From Deinandra increscens subsp. villosa (taxonomy: Eukaryota; Streptophyta; Magnoliopsida; Asterales; Asteraceae): a DNA stretch of 64,000 nt. Location of the stretch: the NCBI GenBank assembly GCA_039602395.1, contig JBCNJP010000012.1, positions 30,304,454 through 30,368,453 on the forward strand, in the 5' to 3' direction. The notes beneath the pieces were generated by a model that was given only the letters and a program-made list of their open reading frames with translations, ran no database searches and was not told the origin of the DNA. The first letter of the stretch is position 1. The number at the start of each line of letters is the position of its first letter. Shown piece by piece: positions 56,238-64,000 of this stretch. The position numbers were made by a program, and so were the translations under genes.

Positions 56238-57231
56238 TTTAGTTTATAAATAAAAGTTCATTATTATTGGACGTAAACATTCTTGGTTAATTAAACTAGA
56301 CCTTTAAATGAATATACGTGAAATAATTTGTGACGATTGACGTATTTGAGATAATACATATTATTCGGATAGAAAATATAAAAAGTTGTTTTATATTTCT
56401 TGTTATTGAAGTTCCACTCATCATGAATAGAATTTCATTGTTTTTAACGGGGTTGTTTTCCAATACTTTACGTGGGAATGTAGTCATATGACCTAGGTTA
56501 TTATGCATAATGATATCTAATATATAAGCTATTAGATCTAATGCATAAATAAGCTGATAAATGTATTGATCTATTGTTAACTAAATACTCAAGGATGAAG
56601 GTTGGCCTTGCAATCTTATGGGTTGTCACACATCCGGATCCTCTTAGAGGTTTCTCGTCTTGATGTAAATCAGGTCTTCCTTTGTGTTTTAGTTTCGAAA
56701 GTTTTAAAACTTGACAGGAATTCCAAACACTAAAATGTCTGAGAGGAGCATTATAAATACAAGTTTAACTCAGCCCAACGTCTTATAAGGTCTAGAATTT
56801 CATGTTATATGATTGTGTAAATGTAATATATGCTTGTATTATGTGAATGAACGTAAGGTCTATAATTTAATGTTATATGATTGTGTAAATGTAATATATG
56901 ATTGTATTATGTGAATGAATGCAACTCCTTTATTCTTTTCCTATTTCAAACTCATATGTCCCTGCTTATTAATTCTCCTATTTAGTTTAGTTTCATCTAC
57001 TAGTTATTGATAGTGAATATTTTAATAATAATCATACTCAGTAAAGTTTTACCAATAGCACATATGATATTATAAGTAGGGTCAGAGGTAAAGTACAGAC
57101 AAACCGTACCTCTACCCAAAAGGATAGAGAGGTTGCTTTCAGGGAAGCCCCGAACTTCGAACCACAAACGAACGCGATACTAAAAACAAGCAAAGAAATA
57201 GAAAAAGAAAATGAAAACCATAAGCCAAAGC
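56238..57231. other. Unassigned AT-rich DNA
   Basis: No gene recognised. A ~50-bp unit (gtctagaatttcatgttatatgattgtgtaaatgtaatat...) is repeated at about 56790-56850 and 56859-56920. A block at 57080-57160 (gtacctctacccaaaaggat...) looks like an old interspersed repeat. Confidence 0.4.
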
Positions 57232-57232
57232 A

Positions 57233-57319
<87 letters not shown>

Positions 57320-57392
57320 TATTATTATTATTATTATTATAATAATAATAATAATAATAATAATTATTATTATTATTATTATTATAATAAAT
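57232..57392. repeat. (AAT)n/(ATT)n composite microsatellite
   Basis: Runs of AAT switch to ATT and back twice (switches near 57319, 57340 and 57363), so the tract is self-complementary and can form hairpins. Confidence 0.95.
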
Positions 57393-57564
57393 AACAAATA
57401 AATAAATGAATAGTTAAAGATAAATAAATAATAATAGTAATTAAATAAAAAATAATAAAAACCCTTCAAACTCCGCTAAAAGTCTTTAGATTTAATTTTA
57501 TGTCTTCATAATGTCCTATCATTAATAATATTCTTAGAGACATGCAAATCAAACATAGTTTAAG

Positions 57565-57683
<119 letters not shown>

Positions 57684-57689
57684 CCCTCG

Positions 57690-57965
57690 ACCGTGAAGGT
57701 GTCAATTAAATGAACTGCCACCTCTTCATATGTCCAAACCATCTTAACCTTCTCTCTCGTATCTTCTCTAAGTTATTCGTACCACAAATCTTTCCCGAAA
57801 AACCTCATTTCTAATTCGGTCCAATTGTATGTGACCACTCATTCACCTCAACATCTTCATCTCAACCGCCTCCACATTACACATGTGTATCTTGATGGCC
57901 CAACATTTAATGTGATAAAGAATTACGAGTTTGACCACAATCCTATAGAATTTTCTTTTTAACAT
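57690..57965 (-). pseudogene. RTE-type LINE fragment (C-terminal end)
   Basis: On the - strand, shifting between frames, it reads FYRIVVKLVILYHIKCWAIK, VEAVEMKMLR, LDRIRNEVFRERFVVR and IRERRLRWFGHMKR. These are degraded forms of the conserved end of plant RTE-clade reverse transcriptases (YGxECW, MRMLRWMxGxTxxDxIRNE, RLRWFGHVxRR). Multiple stops and frameshifts; very old. The next 300 bp up to the TIC22-like gene holds only AT-rich sequence. Confidence 0.75.
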
Positions 57966-58268
57966 AACATGTGTTTACGAGGAAGCCTCTTGTTACACAG
58001 TAAACATGTGGCCGCTTGCCATACACCATCCCACTTTTATTATGACCGTCAAAAATTCAATTTTATTATCAAAAAATCAATTTTATTATGACCATTAGTA
58101 GTCAACAATCACAATTAAAGATATGTTTTCTTTTTAGTCTAACATACCCTATAAAGTTAAATACATCTTACAACATGCCCACCATGATAATCTACATTTA
58201 CTTGTCTAATTTCCAAAAAAAAAATATAGAAAAAAATAGAAAAAAAAAGAAATCTGACTTTTGTTGAC

Positions 58269-61200
58269 TCAGCTTCGGGTTGATCTAGGGCGAACCCATC
58301 TAGCGGAACCCGCTTTTGACAAGCCCGAATAGTAATCACCCACATTTGCCACGAAAAGGGGGTCCCTTTCATCATCATATTTATGTTCACTGAAACCAGT
58401 AGCCATGTTCCCCTGGTCACTGCTTTCCAGTTCTTTGGTCAAGTCATCCATGGTTTTTTTCAGAGTAGCCTTGCTCATTGGCCCAGCCTCAGCCGTTGCA
58501 ACACCAACCATGGTGATCTTTGGAAGAAATGGGTTCGGGTACAGGTGCGGTTCTTCTTTCAAGCATTCTTTATCACTACTGTCCTCACTGTAAGAAATGA
58601 AAATAATGATAATAAACAGGTCATGTTTAATCTCAAACCAGTCAAATAAAAAACCATTAAATGTCAAGTCTTTTTTAATGCATACCTCTTAAATCAGTTT
58701 TGTTCACAGAATTAGGTTCTTATTGTAATTAACATGTTAATTGCTTATAGTTTATAAAATAAAAAAAAATAAAAAAAAGACTTAAAAATGGATAATAAAG
58801 TATTTGCTTGTTGCGCAACTGATCATGGCCCAATTTAGATAGTACTTAAGAATGACTTGTTTCAGTGCAAACTGGCTTTGACCCGTTACCCTACCCAACC
58901 AGCCCGGTAAAGTGCTTTAGGGTGTCAACCTGTTGTGTGGTAGGTTATGATGACGGTGAAGTGGTTTTAACCATGGATTAGTGAACCACTCTCCAAAGGG
59001 ATAATGAAAATCGGGTTTATGCTTATGTTCACCCTGAGACTCATGTTTTGAAGGATTGAAGTTCTGGAGCTGTTTGTTTTCAGTCTCTGACTTGGAATCT
59101 GGGACGGCATGAGATAACATGGATGCCTTTTGAAAGGAAGCTGCACTCCTGCAAGGATATACACATTTGGTTTAATCCGACAGTCATGTTTAGTAAAGTT
59201 ACCAAATCTGAACTGGAAGTTCATCGGATATTCAGATCCATAGAAACTAAAAGTAGAAATTTTGACCAATTTATGGATCAATAGATTGACTTGGGTTATA
59301 AATCATCCGAAATTAATTATTTTTTTCAAAAGATTGGCTATAATAGAGAAGCGTACAATAGGTCAATCAGGTCCAATGTGGCACCAAGCGTACAATAGGT
59401 CAATCATGATGAACATATTAATTGTTTATGAAATACAAAAAGTAGAAGACAAAAAAAGTATTTCGGGTCAACCAGCCTGCCCATTTTGACTTGTACTACA
59501 AAATTGCATGTTTTGCCCTGTTACCCAACTTGATGCAACCATTTTGCCATGACTAATTCAATGGTATAACTTGAAGAGTAATCCATCTGTCCCACAAATT
59601 TGCAACCCTTCTCTTTGTTTGGGAAGTGCCATGAAAACTGCAATATTTCTCTACTTAATTGTTCATTATCATCCTGAAGTTATCATTTAAGTCCACATGA
59701 ATCCTAATTTCTTAATCATAATCAAAGGGTATTTAAAACATGGTTGGTAATCAAGCTTTCTTCTTAAACTGTTTACTTTGTCGAACATTATCAAGTTAAA
59801 TCAAAAGGCGAAACATCGATATTTTGGGGGAACTAAATAAGTATTAAAGCAAACATACTATATAGAAAAACAAAAGTTTTCCCGTTAGAACTTGCTACAT
59901 AAAAAGTTGAAGGTACCAACCCATTTACTAATGAATGGGTTGATCCATGTTATATTTTATCTTTAACGGGTCAAACGGGTTGTAAGTCGCCCACGGTGCA
60001 TTATGCATTTAAAATGCGTAAAACCTCCTAGATCATTGTAATAGAAGAATTATATTATTACTAAAATAATAAACTTCCTGTACTGGTTTCATATGTTACC
60101 CAATCAATTTTGCCACCCTTTACAAAAAATCAATCCGGGCCTTCGGGGTACCTTTTCTCGAATGAGTCAACCACATAGGGAAATTTGGGTTGAATTCCAG
60201 TGGCTTTCCTTAACCATCTGTTTCCAAGAAGTACTTTATCAACTGTATACAAAAGCTGTATCTCTGCAGCCTTTGTAATTATACTCAATGGTATAGAAGG
60301 AGTGCCGATTTCATCCATAACTTCCTGAACCTGTCAAAAACAGATTAGATACATCTAAAAAAAAACTTCCAAAATCTATACAAAGTGTTCGTACAAGAAA
60401 ACAACAATTAAACGCAGATTGGATTTTAATAGTTCAAACTATGACCCACTGGCCGATCATAGTTCACACTATTAGTTTGGCTTAACATTCCCAACTTTGA
60501 TTTTCATTTTCAAGGGCAATCCTAGTAGCATACTCATCATACATTTACACTTGATTTTCAGCTCATAATGATAACTCTGAACGAAATGGGCAAATATAAG
60601 AGCAAAAACAAGTGGAAATCAAGTGTAAATGTATGTTGATTATAGTACTAGGATTTCCCTTGACAACGACAATGAAAGTTAAGAGTGTTGATGGACAAAC
60701 TCATAGCATGAATTATTATCGGCCAATGGATCATAGTTTGGATGATTAAAATCAATTTTGCCATAATTAAAAGTAAAAGCAAGTATGAAACATCCACAAT
60801 TTTTGAAATATCTTTTAGTAATAACTTTGTTAATTAAAAAGAATTAAGCATTTATTTAGATAATATGATCATACCTCTGGGGGTTCCCATACATTGTCTG
60901 TATTGTCATCCAGCAAATCTGAAGCCATGTTGTCGTCTATAATATCTCGACGTCTTTGCAAATGTCGAGTCTGAATTAAGGAATCAAAATGCTGATTGAC
61001 AGAATCTTCAAGAATGTCATCTAGCATGCTTTTATTGAAGAAATACGGAGTATACCTAACAAATTATTATGTATTAAGAGATGTATATAATCAAGAAAAG
61101 AAGCAGCGAATAACACATATTTAGTTAAGCACATTATTGGGAATGGAAATAACATAAAAATGGAATATATTGAGTAAAACAGCATGCATACCACTTAATC

Positions 61201-63184
61201 CCGTCAGCCGTGGCTATTGCAATATCTAGGTTTTGTGCAGTGAAAACTGGAACCCCTTCAACTTTCTTCTTCCGAGTGTTCTGTGGTGCATTTTTAAGAA
61301 GTTTGTTAGCTTCCTTGACTTGTCTCTCATTTGGAATGAACTGGAACATGTGAGGCTTTTCCTATAAAGATGAAGAAAATACAATAAATAACAGAACACT
61401 AACAGATACCAATGAATAATAGTGTTGTAAAGATAAATGACTAAACAAGATACCTTGAAATGTTCATATGCTAAATCAAGGCGACATGCACCAACCACCC
61501 CACTAGGAATGCTCAACCGCTTAACATAAGAAACTGAAAGAAAAGGTAATATTAGAATGTAATTATTCTCCATTTCATAACAAGTTCTTCAGAAATAACT
61601 TATGAAATTTAAATAGACATAAATACACTATATCTTGAATCCAAAACTAAACAGAAAAATGTATAATGAACTTGTATAGTTTCACCTGCATCTCCTAGAT
61701 CAATGAAAAACTGGAACACAGGGCCATTCCTCTCGCTCTTCATAACTGCTTGAAACATCTTTTTAAGCCATTGTGGTGTTCTGTGTGTGAAAAGAAACAC
61801 CTAGAAATATGTGATATATAATGGGGAGAGAATTAACTAGAAAATGAAATGTGAAGAGATCAAAATATCACAAAGAACATACTCATCGAAAAAGTGATGC
61901 AAACAAAATTTAACGACCAAAAACAACATAGATACAGTCACTACAGAAACTTGTACTCAACTTGATACATATCCTAACACATCTATTGGAACGTGAATGA
62001 TAATAATCTTCACAGTTAATGGTCACTTAAAACCTAGTGTTCTATTTTACACGATTTTTCCTCTTTTTATATTCTTTAGTTTGTGCCCCTATCCTGATCT
62101 GTTTAAATTACTAGATGGTTAGATCTGATCTATTATATAGTAGCCGAAGACACAAGGCGCATTCAAAGCGCAAAGAGTGAGGACTAGTGTAATTGTTTCA
62201 GACATGTTAAAATGATTTTTGGGCATAATTTGGCCTGAAAATGCACATGATGGCCTGACAACGGGGCTTTTGAAGCGAGAAGACAAGGCAGCACTACGTT
62301 GCAACTCAACGCGTAAGGGCGTGCATTGTAGGCTTTTGAGTTTTGACAACAAAAACTGTAATTTACCTCTGTTTTACATTCTGTAGTTTGTCACCACACT
62401 GATTCTTCAATGTTTTTTTTACTGATCTCCAAAACCTAACTGAACTTCACTGTACCCCAAGCATTGTACTGTAAGAAGAGTTTTGGTATTTCCAAAGAAA
62501 TACACATAACTAAGCAATAATGCACTGTTTCTACCAACTATTTTCGAGCTAACTCCCACATATTTACAATTTCACATCAGATAGGCATTAGGCACAGCAT
62601 ATGTGTACACATAAAGCTCAAACCCTAGATGTGAAATACAATTCCCATGCATGATAAATGAGTTCCAGAAGGACAAATCAATGGGTTGAAAATGTTGTGT
62701 AGAAGATTCAGATTGGGGAAATTCAATAATACCTTTTGGAGATAAATGGGATGTCAAATTGAGTGGAAACAGCCATGAGACCCGTCCCAGAAAGATCACA
62801 CATACTAAAAACCTGACCTACAAAAGCCGGACCACCGCCGTCTCCGTTCGATTTCAGATTCGAAATCCTCATCGTCGACGGAAATCCTGAGCTGGTTGAC
62901 TCCGACGACATACAACTAACCGATGAAGACGTTGATGAATGACTCGTAGAAGAAGGAAACGAGTCCATATTAGCATGAGAAGAATCAAGTAGCGAAACAG
63001 GTGGCGAGGAGAGAGGAAGCGGGAGGAATATTTTGGGCGGTGAAGAAGCGGAGTTTGATGGATTTGGTGATTTAGGGGTGAAGATAGAGGAGATGTTGGA
63101 GGCGGAGGACTGGATAAAGTGAGAGATGTTGTTTACGCAGTGGTGGTGGCGGGGAAGACGACGGTGTTCGGAGACAGAGCCCAT
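58269..63184 (-). CDS. TIC22-like family protein
   Basis: TIC22 proteins act in the chloroplast envelope during protein import; long TIC22-like paralogues such as this are less well characterised. My 8-exon model: 63184-62733, 61780-61686, 61533-61454, 61361-61192, 61055-60875, 60330-60152, 59148-58930, 58587-58269. All borders are GT-AG and the 1695 nt give 564 residues. Residues 1-130 are Ser/Pro-rich, plausibly a transit region. The Tic22 region follows, with STQFDIPFISKR, GPVFQFFIDLGDA, IPSGVVGACRLDLAYEHFK (192-209), GVPVFTAQNLDIAIATADGI and NRWLRKATGIQPKFPYVVD. The last exon (460-564) has LPKITMVGVAT and LFVANVGDYYSGLSKAGSARW. Exon 7 could also read on to a stop at 58917, giving a shorter 462-residue form. 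Confidence 0.9.
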
Positions 63185-63296
63185 CGGAGTTCTTCGGTTG
63201 TCGCCGGCCGGCGTGTGAGCGAAGGGGATGAAGATTACGTTGGAGTATATTTATTTATTATCTTGATTTCCGTTTTGCGATTAAAGAAGTGGTTGG
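63185..63296 (-). promoter_or_regulatory. Upstream region of the TIC22-like gene
   Basis: Only 112 bp separates the start codon from the hAT element. A TATA-like taataaataaatata lies on the - strand at about 63264-63246, about 65 bp upstream of the ATG. Confidence 0.35.
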
Positions 63297-64000
63297 TAGA
63301 GGTGCAAAAATCGGTTTGAAATCAAACCGAAACCGGTTTGGGTCAACACCGGTTTGAGTTAAAATCGGTGGGCGAAATAGGAAACCGATGAGACAGGTTC
63401 GGGTTGAAACCGAAATCGGTTTAAAACCGGTTCGTACGCTTATTATTATTTTTTTAACGTTATATAAACTTAAAAAACATACTTTTTATTGAATTAAACC
63501 TTCAAACATTACAACCACAACTTGTCCAAACTTAAAACATTACAAAGATAGATAATTTCGAAACGAAAAATACAAAGATAGAATGATAGATGGTTTCGAT
63601 TAAACGATTATGCTCGAGTTTAATCCATTGCCGCCGTCGACTTAGCTCGATCTTTTGCTTGTCGTAAGTCAGCATTTTCTTCTTCATTGAAAAGTGGAGT
63701 AGAATCCCCTCGTTCTACCTCGTCTTTGTGTAACGCCGTCTCTATTTCGATTGCACCTTCAAGATTAGAAACGTTTTGTATACGTTTCATTGCGTCTAAG
63801 TGATCCTTCAAGCAAATGCAAACCTCTAGCGACTCGGAAGTAAGCCTCATCCTCCGAATAGATAAAACCCTGCCACTAAGAGAAAAGCGGATTCTGAAGC
63901 TACCGTGGAAGCTTGGACACTTAGTAGGTCTCGGGCCATGGCGGAAAGAACCGAAAATTGTGTTTGATGTTCTTTCCACCAAGCCAAAATATCGAAGTTT
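63297..64000 (-). mobile_element. hAT element, left end and interior (runs off window)
   Basis: The terminus TAGAGGTGCAAAAATCGG is typical of plant hAT elements. The next 140 bp are packed with ACCGGTTT / AAACCGG / AAATCGG words in both orientations, as in hAT subterminal transposase-binding regions. From 63620 on it encodes a transposase C-terminus on the - strand. The other end lies beyond 64000. Confidence 0.75.
63620..64000 (-). pseudogene. hAT transposase C-terminal dimerisation domain
   Basis: Starting off-window, the - strand reads FDILAWWKEHQTQFSVLSAM, ARDLLSVQASTVASESAF, then SLSGRVLSIRRMRLTSESLE and VCICLKDHLDA, the conserved hATC block, with a stop at 63622-63620. A one-base deletion in the short A run at 63883-63886 breaks the frame between ASESAF and SLSGRV. 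The transposase is therefore inactive unless the base is an assembly error. Confidence 0.85.

Noticed and set aside
57038..57469. 143-codon - strand ORF of almost only isoleucine
   Set aside because: It is translation of the AAT/ATT microsatellite.

Overview
This is plant nuclear DNA, almost certainly from a eudicot. Two intron-rich host genes sit in a sea of Ty1/copia, Ty3/gypsy, LINE, SINE, PIF/Harbinger, MULE, hAT and Helitron-like sequence. The LTR families, and a recurring retrotransposon-associated ORF, resemble those I associate with Asteraceae; that family-level guess is recognition only. Three runs of exactly 500 N (12020-12519, 36218-36717, 51762-52261) are scaffold gaps, and each falls inside repeats.

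Host genes. (1) A PrimPol-type DNA primase/polymerase gene on the + strand (18782-25777) can be modelled in 14 exons giving 593 residues. All catalytic and zinc-finger residues are in place. Its introns hold a small MITE, a long-TIR MITE and a tRNA-derived SINE with a perfect 12-bp target duplication. A LINE landed just past its stop codon. (2) A TIC22-like chloroplast import family gene on the - strand (63184-58269) has 8 exons and 564 residues. A hAT element begins 113 bp upstream of its start codon.

Layout. 1-3225: a decayed + strand copia element (LTR, primer site, repeat-rich leader, gag) with a solo LTR inside it. 3230-12019: a large - strand copia element with gag, protease, integrase, RT and RNase H in broken pieces, plus an extra 3' ORF and an LTR. 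12520-16533: two 3' ends of Tat-lineage gypsy elements, each with an antisense ORF. 16534-17743: a - strand copia gag with primer site. 17747-18582: a PIF-like MITE. 18782-25777: PrimPol. 25896-33140: an L1-type LINE split by a 4.2-kb PIF/Harbinger element that carries both a transposase and a Myb-like gene. 33401-36217: a hAT-like end and a gypsy-type LTR. 36718-38758: MULE-type inverted-repeat elements. 41074-43047: a second LINE with a 16-bp target duplication. 43874-49955: a Helitron-like terminus followed by an array of duplicated small genes (B3-like and helical) on the - strand. 52546-55777: two copia 3' ends placed tail to tail 9 bp apart, then another LTR. 55900-57965: hAT, MULE and RTE-LINE remnants with long microsatellites. 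58269-63184: TIC22-like gene. 63297-64000: hAT element.

The two host genes are functionally unrelated. The most unusual signals are the duplicated B3-like/helical module array next to a Helitron-type end, the family-specific short words repeated in both orientations in LTR-element leaders, and the tail-to-tail LTR palindrome.
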